Below, one piece after another: positions 17,926 to 26,298 of a stretch of DNA of 64,000 nt. The notes beneath the pieces were generated by a model that made no database searches, was not told the origin of the DNA, and was given only the letters and a program-made list of their open reading frames with translations. This DNA is from Hyunsoonleella jejuensis (lineage in GTDB: Bacteria > Bacteroidota > Bacteroidia > Flavobacteriales > Flavobacteriaceae): positions 496,001 to 560,000 of the forward strand of contig NZ_FOFN01000002.1 of assembly GCF_900111025.1 (NCBI RefSeq), read 5' to 3'. Every line of letters starts with the position of its first letter. Within the stretch, counting starts at the first letter, position 1. The position numbers and the translations under genes were made by a program.

Positions 17926-18003
17926 GTAATATAAGGGTACTATTAAAGACTAAGTGTAATATTAATAATACGTTAGAAGCAAAGTAAAAAAATATGAATT
18001 GCT

Positions 18004-18011
18004 TATCTTTG
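18004..18011 (+). promoter_or_regulatory. folE promoter -7 element
   Basis: TATCTTTG, an exact TAnnTTTG match, 25 bases before the ATG at 18037. Confidence 0.5.
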
Positions 18012-18036
18012 CAAATTAAATTTTCAGTTAATACTT

Positions 18037-18711
18037 ATGAAATTTGACAATTTAGAAGAGTTTGATGCTTTAGGAGATGAACACATTGGTTCTTCAGAGA
18101 ATACACCAATGCGAAGTGATGCATTTAAACTTAGCAATGAGGAGAAAATAGACATTATAAAAGACGACGTGCGTCACATCATGGAAACCCTTGGTTTGGA
18201 CCTAACCGATGATAGCTTAAACGGTACTCCCAATCGTGTTGCAAAAATGTTTGTGAAGGAAATTTTTGGAGGTTTAGACCCTAAGAAAAAACCCAGTGCC
18301 TCTACTTTTGAAAACAAGTATAAATACGGTGAAATGCTGGTTGAAAAAAATATCACGGTATATTCAACTTGCGAACACCATTTGTTACCTATTGTTGGAA
18401 GAGCACACGTAGCCTATATTTCTAATGGCACCGTGGTGGGACTATCTAAAATGAACCGTATTGTAGATTATTATGCTAAACGTCCGCAAGTTCAAGAACG
18501 TTTAACCATTCAGATTGTTAAGGAACTTCAAGAGGTTTTAAATACCAAAGATGTAGCTTGCGTTATTGATGCGAAACATTTATGCGTCAATTCAAGAGGC
18601 ATTAGAGATATTGAAAGTAGCACGGTAACCTCAGAATTTGGTGGTAAATTTAAAGATATGGCTACGCGTCGAGAATTTTTAGATTATATTCAGCTAGACA
18701 CTCAGTTTTAG
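18037..18711 (+). CDS. folE: GTP cyclohydrolase I
   Basis: A 224-residue homodecameric enzyme that opens GTP to 7,8-dihydroneopterin triphosphate, the first step of folate synthesis. The zinc ligands are visible as Cys112 and His115 in [20 protein letters not shown] and Cys183 in [12 protein letters not shown]. The substrate-binding [25 protein letters not shown] segment follows. The N-terminal 35 residues are variable and may be disordered. The next gene, cysS, is 50 bases downstream on the same strand. Confidence 0.95.
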   Translation: MKFDNLEEFDALGDEHIGSSENTPMRSDAFKLSNEEKIDIIKDDVRHIMETLGLDLTDDSLNGTPNRVAKMFVKEIFGGLDPKKKPSASTFENKYKYGEMLVEKNITVYSTCEHHLLPIVGRAHVAYISNGTVVGLSKMNRIVDYYAKRPQVQERLTIQIVKELQEVLNTKDVACVIDAKHLCVNSRGIRDIESSTVTSEFGGKFKDMATRREFLDYIQLDTQF

Positions 18712-18761
18712 TTTTAAACATATTTAGTCCCAAAACTTATAATAACTCATCAGCAAACCAA

Positions 18762-20243
18762 ATGCAGTTATATCAATCAAACCAAATCAAAATATACAAT
18801 TCCCTCACTGGAAAAAAAGAAGTTTTTAAACCTATAAACGAAGGACATGTAGGCATGTATGTTTGTGGACCTACCGTGTATAGCAATGTTCATTTAGGAA
18901 ATGTAAGGACTTTTATGTCTTTTGATATGGTATTTCGTTACCTAAAGCATTTAGGGTATAAGGTGCGCTATGTTAGAAATATTACGGATGCAGGACATTT
19001 AGAGAACGATGAAGATGCTGGAGAGGATAAAATCACAAAAAAAGCACGTTTAGAACAAATTGAACCTATGGAGGTGGTGCAGCGTTACACTGTTGACTTT
19101 CATAACATTCTAAATACTTTAAACTTCCTCCCTCCTAGTATTGAGCCTACGGCTACAGGACATATTATTGAGCAGATTGAATTGATTAGTAAAATTATCG
19201 ACAATGGTTTTGCTTATGAAGTAAATGGCTCTGTGTATTTTGATGTTCATAAGTTTAATGAAACCAATGAATACGGAAAATTAAGCAAACGAAAGCTTGA
19301 AGATTTAATACATAACACACGCGCTTTAGATGGGCAAAGCGATAAAAAGAATCCACAAGATTTTGCGCTTTGGAAAAAAGCTGAACCGCAACATATCATG
19401 CGCTGGCCTTCACCTTGGAGCGATGGTTTCCCAGGATGGCATTTAGAATGTACCGCGATGAGCACCAAATACTTGGGAGAACAATTTGATATTCATGGTG
19501 GTGGTATGGATTTAAAATTTCCACATCACGAATGCGAAATTGCCCAAAACGAGGCCGCAAAAGGAGTTTCTCCTGTTAATTATTGGATGCATGCCAACAT
19601 GTTAGAGCTTAATGGCTCTAGAATGTCTAAATCCACAGGAAATACAGTGAACCCAAATGAATTATTGTCTGGCGATAACAAATTCTTCAGTAAAGCATTT
19701 GCTCCAGGTGTTATCCGTTTTTTTAATGCGCAATCGTCTTATCGCAGTGTTTTAGACTTGACCGATGATGGTTTATTAGCCAGTGAAAAAGGATTTAACA
19801 GACTTATGGAAGGCATAAAATTGTTGAATAACATTAAAGCCTCTGGAGACTCTGCGTTTGATGTGAATGCATGGAAGCAAAAATGCTATGATGCAATGAA
19901 CGACGATTTTAATTCGCCTATTCTTATTGCACATTTATTTGAAGCTGTAAAATATATCAATCAAATTAAAGAAGGAAAAGCTGGTGTTTCTCAAGAGGAC
20001 TTGGAAATATTAAAGACCACAATGCATGCCTTTGTATTTGATGTTCTTGGTTTGGAAAATACTTCTGAAACTAATTCAGGAACAGATAAACTCTCTGGTG
20101 CCGTTGATGTTCTTATAAAATTGAGACAAGAAGCCAGAGCGAATAAAGATTTTGCATTATCTGATAAGATTCGTGATGAACTGGCAGAAGTTGGCATTGT
20201 GCTAAAAGACGGAAAAGACGGTACTACGTTTTCAATAAACTAG
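18762..20243 (+). CDS. cysS: Cysteinyl-tRNA synthetase
   Basis: A 493-residue class I synthetase that charges tRNA-Cys. The HIGH-type motif is in [20 protein letters not shown] (HLGN, residues 44-47), with Cys35 as the first zinc ligand. Other zinc ligands are in WHLECTAMS and [11 protein letters not shown]. The KMSKS-type motif is [12 protein letters not shown]-terminal DALR-like helical region ([25 protein letters not shown]) gives the family's usual end. Confidence 0.95.
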   Translation: MQLYQSNQIKIYNSLTGKKEVFKPINEGHVGMYVCGPTVYSNVHLGNVRTFMSFDMVFRYLKHLGYKVRYVRNITDAGHLENDEDAGEDKITKKARLEQIEPMEVVQRYTVDFHNILNTLNFLPPSIEPTATGHIIEQIELISKIIDNGFAYEVNGSVYFDVHKFNETNEYGKLSKRKLEDLIHNTRALDGQSDKKNPQDFALWKKAEPQHIMRWPSPWSDGFPGWHLECTAMSTKYLGEQFDIHGGGMDLKFPHHECEIAQNEAAKGVSPVNYWMHANMLELNGSRMSKSTGNTVNPNELLSGDNKFFSKAFAPGVIRFFNAQSSYRSVLDLTDDGLLASEKGFNRLMEGIKLLNNIKASGDSAFDVNAWKQKCYDAMNDDFNSPILIAHLFEAVKYINQIKEGKAGVSQEDLEILKTTMHAFVFDVLGLENTSETNSGTDKLSGAVDVLIKLRQEARANKDFALSDKIRDELAEVGIVLKDGKDGTTFSIN

Positions 20244-20310
20244 TTTATTCGTTAGATGTAGGTTGTTTGGTTGCACAATTACTTAACAACTAAGCATCTC
20301 CAATATAGAT

Positions 20311-20532
20311 ATGAAAAAAATTCTTATAGCACCATTTGTATTGCTGATTAAGGTGTATCAAACTTTGATATCTCCGTTAACGCCGGCAACCTGTAGATAC
20401 CAGCCTACATGCTCGCATTACGCTATAGAAGCCTTAAAAAAACATGGTGTTTTTAAAGGAGGATGGCTCGCTATAAAACGTATTTTTTCTTGTCATCCTT
20501 GGGGTGGTTCTGGTTACGATCCTGTACCCTAA
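20311..20532 (+). CDS. yidD: Membrane protein insertion efficiency factor YidD
   Basis: A 73-residue small protein of the YidD family, which assists YidC/Sec-dependent membrane protein insertion at the inner face of the membrane. The family signature is nearly complete: [58 protein letters not shown], with its three Cys residues. The N-terminal ~18 residues form an amphipathic segment. Confidence 0.95.
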   Translation: MKKILIAPFVLLIKVYQTLISPLTPATCRYQPTCSHYAIEALKKHGVFKGGWLAIKRIFSCHPWGGSGYDPVP

Positions 20533-20591
20533 AAAAGACACTGTTTTATTTTTATAATTGTCGCATTTTGGCTATTGATTGGTGAGGCTAA

Positions 20592-20840
20592 AAACATATT
20601 AAAGAAGGGTGTGAACCAGAACAAAAAATGACGCGAGAGCAAGCCTTAAAATCCTATACATTGGATGCTGCATATGGTGCTTTCGAAGAAGACATCAAAG
20701 GTTCTATACAAGTTGGAAAACTAGCAGATTTCACCATTTTTGATAAAGACATCATGACTATTGATGAGTCTGAAATCCTAAACACTAAAGTGGTGATGAC
20801 CATTTTTGATGGTGAGGTTGTTTATGAAACTACGTATTAA
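20592..20840 (+). pseudogene. Remnant of an amidohydrolase (C-terminal fragment)
   Basis: Only the last ~80 residues of a metal-dependent amidohydrolase of the YtcJ type remain. From the codons before the ATG at 20628 the frame reads EPEQKMTREQALKSYTLDAAYGAFEEDIKGSIQVGKLADFTIFDKDIMTI, then VVMTIFDGEVVYE, which is the C-terminal helix and beta-sandwich of that family. A stop lies at 20589-20591 and the whole metal-binding barrel is missing, so it cannot be a working enzyme. It is a deletion relic, although a short peptide from 20628 to 20840 could still be translated. Confidence 0.7.
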
Positions 20841-20955
20841 ACAATTTGATTTATTACAATTACAATCAAGTAATTATAACACATTTTAAAGGTGGTAAGT
20901 TTATTAAAATTTCTAATTGAATAGAACTTATTGAGTTATTAGAACTAAAGAAATA

Positions 20956-21159
20956 ATGAAAAACAAAAAAATAACAACCATACAATGGGCCACAATGGCC
21001 TTTATTATGCTATACCTATTATGGGAATTTGTAGTGCTGTCTTCATGGAAAGAAAATACAGCAGGACCTTTGATACGTGTAGACCTTTTAATTCTTTATC
21101 CGATGATTCTCATCGGAATTGTAATATCTATCATCCAATTTCTAAAAAGAGGAAATTAA
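20956..21159 (+). CDS. Small two-helix membrane protein, unknown
   Basis: A 67-residue protein. The first hydrophobic segment is about residues 12-30 (ATMAFIMLYLLWEFVVLSS) and the second about residues 42-62 (VDLLILYPMILIGIVISIIQF), joined by a short polar loop with WKENTAGP. I do not recognise the family. It follows the pseudogene and is on the same strand. From 21160 to 21329 there is nothing I can support as a gene. Confidence 0.5.
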   Translation: MKNKKITTIQWATMAFIMLYLLWEFVVLSSWKENTAGPLIRVDLLILYPMILIGIVISIIQFLKRGN

Positions 21160-21329
21160 CCCACTATAAGAGTTTCTATGCAAAATCTTGCTATAACAAC
21201 GCGCAACTGTAATCAAGATGAGCGCTATTTCGACCCCATGCAAATGGCACTGAGAACGTGAGTTTTGAGTCAAGGAAAAATATTAATATCTATATCTTTT
21301 ATTTCTATACGCACCTTAACAAGCATCTA

Positions 21330-22787
21330 CTACTCCGGAATAGCCTTTAAAATCTCTAGAACGAATTTCCAATATTTTTGTACTGAAGAAATCTGCGCAC
21401 GCTCATCTGGTGAATGTGCACCCTTAATGTTTGGTCCGAAACTTATCATATCCATTTCTGGATAATTTTGGCCCAAAATACCACATTCCAATCCTGCATG
21501 ACATGCTGCTACGTGTGGTTTTTCACCATTTAAATCTTCATAGAGTTTCGTCATTACCTTCAAGATGGCAGAATCCATATTTGGTGTCCATCCTGGGTAT
21601 TCGCCTGAAAATTCCACTTCACAGCCTGTTAATTCAAATGTTGCCCTTAGGCTATTGGCTAAATCCATCTTAGAACTTTCCACAGAGGAACGCGTTAAGC
21701 AACTCACTTCAATATTACCTTCTTTTACTACAACTCTGGCTATATTATTTGAAGTTTCTACCAAATCAGGAATATCAGCGCTCATACGATACACACCATT
21801 TAAAGCAGCGTACATAGCTCGTGTAAACCCTTCTTGAACACCTAAATCCATAATGCTTTTTGGTGCTTCTGTCTTCGAAACTTCAATCACCAAATCAGGC
21901 TCCATGGTTTTGTATTCTTTCTTTATCGCATCTGCGAGCTCCTTCATTTCTAAGACAAATGCATTTTCGTGAATCGCATCTATTGCAACAATGGCTTTAC
22001 TCTCTCTAGGAATGGCGTTTCGCAAACTTCCACCATCTATTTCAGAGATTCGTAATCCAAAATTCTCAAAACCATCAAATAATAAGCGGTTCATAATTTT
22101 ATTGGCATTTCCTAACCCTTCATGAATTTGCATTCCTGAATGTCCACCTTGCAAGCCTTTTACCTTAATTTCAAAGCCAATTTTAAACTCAGGTGTTTCT
22201 TCTTCGTTGTAGGTTCTTGTTGCTGTAATATCTATACCACCTGCACAACCCACACCAATTTCATCATCTTCCTCGGTATCCAAATTCAATAAAATACCAC
22301 CAGACAACAAACCACCTTTTAAACCCATAGCACCCGTCATTCCAGTTTCTTCATCGATGGTAAATAATGCTTCTATAGCTGGATGAGGAATATCGGTACT
22401 TTCTAAAATTGCCATTATTGTTGCCACACCCAATCCGTTATCTGCACCTAAAGTTGTTCCCCTTGCTTTTACCCAATCACCTTCCACATACATATCAATA
22501 CCCTGATTGTTAAAATCAAAAACCGTATCGTTATTTTTTTGGTGTACCATATCCAAATGCGACTGCATTACTACAGTAGTTCTGTTTTCCATTCCCGTAG
22601 TTGCGGGCTTCTTAATAATTACGTTGCCTACTTCATCTTCAATGGTTTCCAATCCTAAATTTTCACCAAAGTTCTTCATGAAAGCTATTACACGTTCCTC
22701 TTTTTTTGAAGGTCGTGGTACTGCATTTAAATCTGCGAATTTATTCCAAAGTGCCTTAGGCTCTAATTGTCTTATTTCTGCGCTCAT
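21330..22787 (-). CDS. pepD: Aminoacyl-histidine dipeptidase
   Basis: A 485-residue cytosolic M20-family dipeptidase (PepD/carnosinase type), exactly the length of E. coli PepD. Zinc site segments are VVMQSHLDMVHQKN (His, Asp), TLGADNGLGVATIMAILE (bridging Asp), TIDEETGMTGAMGLKGG (catalytic Glu pair) and VAACHAGLECGILGQNYPEMDMISFGPNIKGAHSPDERAQI (later metal ligands and substrate loop). The start at 22787 (MSAEIRQLEPKALW) was preferred over an upstream in-frame start at 22877 because a TATCTTTG -7 element sits at 22809-22816. Confidence 0.93.
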   Translation of the reverse strand: MSAEIRQLEPKALWNKFADLNAVPRPSKKEERVIAFMKNFGENLGLETIEDEVGNVIIKKPATTGMENRTTVVMQSHLDMVHQKNNDTVFDFNNQGIDMYVEGDWVKARGTTLGADNGLGVATIMAILESTDIPHPAIEALFTIDEETGMTGAMGLKGGLLSGGILLNLDTEEDDEIGVGCAGGIDITATRTYNEEETPEFKIGFEIKVKGLQGGHSGMQIHEGLGNANKIMNRLLFDGFENFGLRISEIDGGSLRNAIPRESKAIVAIDAIHENAFVLEMKELADAIKKEYKTMEPDLVIEVSKTEAPKSIMDLGVQEGFTRAMYAALNGVYRMSADIPDLVETSNNIARVVVKEGNIEVSCLTRSSVESSKMDLANSLRATFELTGCEVEFSGEYPGWTPNMDSAILKVMTKLYEDLNGEKPHVAACHAGLECGILGQNYPEMDMISFGPNIKGAHSPDERAQISSVQKYWKFVLEILKAIPE

Positions 22788-22808
22788 AGTGTTGTTTGTA
22801 ACGAATTT

Positions 22809-22816
22809 CAAAGATA
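22809..22816 (-). promoter_or_regulatory. pepD promoter -7 element
   Basis: TATCTTTG on the minus strand, an exact TAnnTTTG match, 21 bases before the pepD ATG at 22787. Confidence 0.5.
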
Positions 22817-22844
22817 GCAAAAATGCACCGACATTGGCAGCTAC

Positions 22845-22904
22845 TCCTGATTGCAACGGCATCCTTTTTTGAGGCACGAGAAAAAGATATAGTGGAAAGC
22901 AGGA
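22845..22904 (+). repeat. Structured intergenic repeat, copy A
   Basis: The outer pair TCCTG (22845-22849) and CAGGA (22900-22904) encloses GATTGCAACGGC, then a hairpin with arms CTTTTT/AAAAAG around a loop containing GAGGCACGAG, then a GTGGAAAGC block. The same block order is found at 28615-28720 and, on the other strand, at 44684-44786. It may be a Flavobacteria structured RNA such as the Flavo-1 motif; that name is a guess. Confidence 0.5.
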
Positions 22905-22950
22905 AGAAACTTTAGCAAATAAGTAGAAGGGCTGCGGTACAAATTTTTAG

Positions 22951-22958
22951 TATTTTTG
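22951..22958 (+). promoter_or_regulatory. -7 element of the DUF3810 gene
   Basis: TATTTTTG, an exact match, ends four bases before the ATG at 22963, so the message would be leaderless or nearly so. Confidence 0.45.
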
Positions 22959-22962
22959 ATAC

Positions 22963-24030
22963 ATGCTGAAGAAGAAAAAGTTATTACTTGCCTTAGGGCT
23001 AATTCCGCAAGTATTACTGATGCAATTACTTTCGCGTTACCCTGAATTTGTGGAGCGGTACTACAGTGAAGGGTTGTACCAATGGCTATCTAAAATGTTT
23101 CGGTTTGTTTTGGGTTGGCTACCATTTTCGTTTGGCGATATGGTGTATGGCCTAGGTGGTGTATATATAATTTGGTGGTTTGTTAAAAATAGATTGCGTA
23201 TACGAACAGATTTTAAGCATTGGACAACCGATGTATGTGCTGCAATATCAATTATATATTTTGCATTTCATTTATTTTGGGGTATAAATTATTACCGGTT
23301 GCCGCTGCACAAGAATTTAGATTTGAATGCTGATTACACCACTGAGCAACTGGTGGAAGTGACCGAAAAATTAATTATAGCTTCCAATAGGTTACACGCG
23401 AAACTTGTGCCCAATGATTCTTTAAAAGTGAATTTGCCTTATGATAAAGCTGAAGTTTTTGAAATGATTCCGAAGGGATATGATAATTTGAAAAGTGTTT
23501 TTCCGAATTTGGAATACCATCCTGAGAGCAAAAAACAGTCTTTATTTAGTTATCCATTAACCTATATGGGCTTTAGTGGATATTTGAATCCGTTAACTAA
23601 CGAAGCGCATGTTAATGGGCGCATTCCTATGTATAAATTCCCAACAACGACAGCTCATGAAATTGCACATCAATTGGGTTATGCTGCCGAAAATGAGGCT
23701 AATTTTATTGGGTTTATGGCGGCATCTTATAATGAGGACGACTTTATTAAATACTGTGGTTACACCTTCGGACTCCGTTTTTGTTTGGCTGAGATTTACA
23801 GGCGTGATGAATGTTTATTTGAAGATATTTTGGCAGATGTTAATCTGGGAATTAGAAAAAACTACGAGGAATCCCGTAAGTTTTGGGAGGCACACGAAAA
23901 CCCTTTTGAGCCTTATTTTAAGGTGTTTTACGGTAATTTCCTAAAAGTTAACAACCAAACAAAAGGTATGGAAAGCTATAGCTATGTTGTAGCGCTTTTG
24001 GTTAATTATTTGGAGACGAAGGACTTGTAG
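22963..24030 (+). CDS. DUF3810 family membrane zinc protease-like protein
   Basis: A 355-residue protein of the Bacteroidota DUF3810 family. Three N-terminal hydrophobic segments lie at about residues 6-22, 58-76 and 91-108. A soluble part then carries TTTAHEIAHQLGYAAENEANFIGF, with HExxH at 232-236 and Glu in ENEAN as a plausible third zinc ligand. This suggests a membrane metallopeptidase; no substrate is known. The family pattern WGINYYRLPLHKNL is also present. Confidence 0.8.
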   Translation: MLKKKKLLLALGLIPQVLLMQLLSRYPEFVERYYSEGLYQWLSKMFRFVLGWLPFSFGDMVYGLGGVYIIWWFVKNRLRIRTDFKHWTTDVCAAISIIYFAFHLFWGINYYRLPLHKNLDLNADYTTEQLVEVTEKLIIASNRLHAKLVPNDSLKVNLPYDKAEVFEMIPKGYDNLKSVFPNLEYHPESKKQSLFSYPLTYMGFSGYLNPLTNEAHVNGRIPMYKFPTTTAHEIAHQLGYAAENEANFIGFMAASYNEDDFIKYCGYTFGLRFCLAEIYRRDECLFEDILADVNLGIRKNYEESRKFWEAHENPFEPYFKVFYGNFLKVNNQTKGMESYSYVVALLVNYLETKDL

Positions 24031-24141
24031 TCTATTTGAATTTAAATGGTTCAATAAAATCTATAAGCCTAAATGAACTTAAGGTTTATAATGGTTTTCG
24101 ATACTATTTTTTTTGCCACAAAAACACTCGAACTGTATTAG

Positions 24142-24930
24142 TTACTCAACAATCGTTGCACCCACTGGAGCTTCAAAAATTTGTGGTTCTGGTTTTTCTT
24201 TTGAAAGTTTAATATCAGTAAACTTTAAATCGTTGCGCTTTGTGGTGGGTAGATTGTTTTCGTAGTTGTACCATGTTAACGTCTCGGGTAAAACTAATCC
24301 GTTAACCGTTTGCCAATTGCTATATTTTATAAAATGAAATTCCTTGCTTTTTTCTTTTGAAAAATAGGTTACCGTATAACCCAACCATTCCATTTTATAG
24401 GTTTCGGGGTTGTAATACAAAATATATTCATCTTCGGGAGACTCGCCTACACCACGTTCGTAAGCGATTTTAATTCCTGGATATGATACACCATCAAACT
24501 CCAAAGGTTTTACGTCTTCGTACATAATACCGTCGTCTGCCAGTACAAATGGCATTGCATAGAAATAGAACATTAAGTTATAATAGAACTTTGCATTCCC
24601 TTTATAGGGTATTGTATCCTTAAGTTTTAACCAAACGGCTTCACCATTAAAGCCAATAGTGTGTTTTGGCATTTCTATTAAAGATGTTCTGTTTTTTAAA
24701 TCTGTGGTAGTTATTTCATCTCCATTTGGCTTTTTCATGGTGAACACTAAGGATTGCATATCACTCCACGTATCTATACCACCGTGCGCATCGAATACCT
24801 TGGTAATATTTTCTGGATATACTGATGTTGTAATATCTAGCTGTTCATCTGTATATTGCTCGGTTGGAGTAGACTTATTTTTACAATTAAAAAGTGAAAT
24901 TATAAGCGCTACAATTAATAGCTTTTTCAT
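24142..24930 (-). CDS. DUF6503-like lipoprotein
   Basis: A 262-residue exported lipoprotein with lipobox LFNC (Cys16). After the linker comes VFDAHGGIDTWSDMQSLVFTMKKPNGDE, then FNGEAVWLKL, YYNPETYKMEWLGY and NGLVLPETLTWYNYE. These are the segments of a LolA-like curved beta-sheet seen in DUF6503-type proteins of Flavobacteria. A role in binding a lipid or other hydrophobic ligand at the outer membrane is possible but not shown. It is divergent from the RNA methyltransferase gene. Confidence 0.65.
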   Translation of the reverse strand: MKKLLIVALIISLFNCKNKSTPTEQYTDEQLDITTSVYPENITKVFDAHGGIDTWSDMQSLVFTMKKPNGDEITTTDLKNRTSLIEMPKHTIGFNGEAVWLKLKDTIPYKGNAKFYYNLMFYFYAMPFVLADDGIMYEDVKPLEFDGVSYPGIKIAYERGVGESPEDEYILYYNPETYKMEWLGYTVTYFSKEKSKEFHFIKYSNWQTVNGLVLPETLTWYNYENNLPTTKRNDLKFTDIKLSKEKPEPQIFEAPVGATIVE

Positions 24931-24995
24931 GGTTGATGATTTTTAAAATTATGAGCTTTGACGAAGTTAACGGAATATAATTACATAAAAACAAT

Positions 24996-25003
24996 TACTT
25001 TTG
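24996..25003 (+). promoter_or_regulatory. -7 element of the TrmH-family gene
   Basis: TACTTTTG, an exact TAnnTTTG match, ends 10 bases before the ATG at 25014. Confidence 0.4.
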
Positions 25004-25013
25004 TTCAACGCAT

Positions 25014-25808
25014 ATGAAAACGATTACCAGTTCACAAAACACCTATATAAAAGAACTTGTTCAGCTAAAAGACAAGTCGCGCGAACGTCGAAAAACAGGG
25101 TTATTTTTGATTGAAGGCCAACGTGAAATTTCTTTGGCTTTAAAAGGTGGATATCAACTGGAAACCATTTTATTTTATTCTGAGTTATTTCCAATCGAAC
25201 AGCTAAATAACTTAGCAACTCAACCTACAAATACAATAGAAATTTCAAAAGAGGTTTATCAAAAATTGGCCTACAGAGCTACTACAGAGGGTGTTTTGGC
25301 TGTAGCAAAATCAAAACCAAATAGTTTAACTGATTTAAAGCTTGATACAGATCATCCATTAATTTTAGTAGCCGAAGCCCCAGAAAAACCCGGAAACATA
25401 GGCGCTATTTTAAGAACAGCCGATGCTGCCAATGTAGATGCTGTTATCATCGCCAACCCTAAAACGGATTTGTACAACCCTAATATTATTCGCTCTAGTG
25501 TAGGCTGTGTATTCACCAACAGTATCGCCACGGGAACTACTGAAGAAATTATCAGCTTTTTAAAAGCACAAAGCATCACTATTTATTGTGCCGCATTACA
25601 AGCTTCTGTAGATTATCATACGCAAGATTACACAAAACCAACAGCTATTGTTGTTGGCACTGAAGCTACAGGTTTAAGTGATTTATGGTTAGAAAGTTCA
25701 ACTCAAAATATTATAATCCCTATGCAAGGTGAAATAGATTCTATGAATGTTTCTGTTGCTGCAGGAATCCTTATTTTTGAAGCGAAAAGACAGCGAGATT
25801 TTAAATAA
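25014..25808 (+). CDS. TrmH-family (SpoU) RNA 2'-O-methyltransferase
   Basis: A 264-residue SPOUT methyltransferase acting on rRNA or tRNA ribose. The N-terminal substrate-binding domain is KELVQLKDKSRERRKTGLFLIEGQREISLAL. The catalytic knot follows: EAPEKPGNIGAILRTADAANVDAVII (motif 1, with N and R), then IVVGTEATGLSDLWLE (motif 2) and IIIPMQGEIDSMNVSVAAGILIFEA (motif 3). The N-terminal domain places it near RlmB/TsnR rather than TrmH proper. The target nucleotide is unknown. A second SpoU gene, trmH, lies at 32154. Confidence 0.88.
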   Translation: MKTITSSQNTYIKELVQLKDKSRERRKTGLFLIEGQREISLALKGGYQLETILFYSELFPIEQLNNLATQPTNTIEISKEVYQKLAYRATTEGVLAVAKSKPNSLTDLKLDTDHPLILVAEAPEKPGNIGAILRTADAANVDAVIIANPKTDLYNPNIIRSSVGCVFTNSIATGTTEEIISFLKAQSITIYCAALQASVDYHTQDYTKPTAIVVGTEATGLSDLWLESSTQNIIIPMQGEIDSMNVSVAAGILIFEAKRQRDFK

Positions 25809-25824
25809 CACCCCGAAAATGTTA

Positions 25825-25891
25825 GTCTGAGCGCAGTCGAAGACCTTAAAACGCTGAAGCTGTAATGCACTGCGACTGCTCTTAGTGTGAC
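25825..25891. repeat. REP-like inverted pair upstream of the GIY-YIG gene
   Basis: The unit CTGAGCGCAGTCGAAG (inside 25825-25844) faces a degenerate inverted copy, TGCGACTGCTCTTAGTGTGAC (25871-25891), giving a REPIN-like doublet. A third copy follows the GIY-YIG stop codon. Confidence 0.6.
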
Positions 25892-25915
25892 ATTTTTAAT
25901 TATAATTTTTATAAA

Positions 25916-26230
25916 ATGAATTCCTATTATGTTTATATTTTAAAATGTTCTGATAACTCTTATTATACAGGGATAACAAATAATTTAGACAAACGTTTCA
26001 ATGAACATGAGCATGGGAAATTTAGAGATTGCTATACCTATAAAAGAAGACCTGTTGAAGTGAAGTTATATGAAACATTCAATGATGTGCTTCAGGCTAT
26101 TTATTTTGAAAAGAAAATAAAAAAGTGGACGAGAGCCAAAAAAGAAGCCCTAATTAATGGTAATTTTGACATGTTACAAATATTAGCAGAGTGCAGAAAT
26201 GCTACACATTATAAATATTCGGGTAAATAA
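25916..26230 (+). CDS. GIY-YIG nuclease superfamily protein (UPF0213-like)
   Basis: A 104-residue stand-alone GIY-YIG domain. The signature is YYVYILKCSDNSYYTGITNNLDKRFNEHEHG, with the two Tyr-containing strands (YVYIL, YTGIT) and the catalytic Arg of KRFNEH. The metal-binding Glu is in AIYFEKKIKKWTRAKKEALI. Such small proteins are related to nicking enzymes and homing endonucleases but most have no known function. REP-like repeats of the same sequence stand on both sides, 25825-25891 and 26234-26255, the latter starting 4 bases after the stop. Confidence 0.85.
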   Translation: MNSYYVYILKCSDNSYYTGITNNLDKRFNEHEHGKFRDCYTYKRRPVEVKLYETFNDVLQAIYFEKKIKKWTRAKKEALINGNFDMLQILAECRNATHYKYSGK

Positions 26231-26233
26231 GCA

Positions 26234-26255
26234 CTTCGACTGCGCTCAGTGTGAC
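26234..26255. repeat. REP-like unit downstream of the GIY-YIG gene
   Basis: CTTCGACTGCGCTCAG followed by TGTGAC: the inverse of the unit at 25825-25844, so that the gene is bracketed by inverted copies. Confidence 0.6.
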
Positions 26256-26298
26256 ACTAGAACATATTTTTTTATTTGGAATTTAAAAATTAGAATTT

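Noticed and set aside
21265-21465. Plus-strand frame before and within pepD
   Set aside because: It overlaps the end of pepD antisense, has no promoter and no family features.
22878-22962. Extended N-terminus of pepD upstream of 22787
   Set aside because: The upstream in-frame region contains the -7 element and repeat copy A, and the family starts at MSAEIRQLEPK.
25916-26230. GIY-YIG gene as a homing endonuclease or UvrC fragment
   Set aside because: It is a complete stand-alone domain of typical UPF0213 size, not inside an intron, and no host gene is interrupted.
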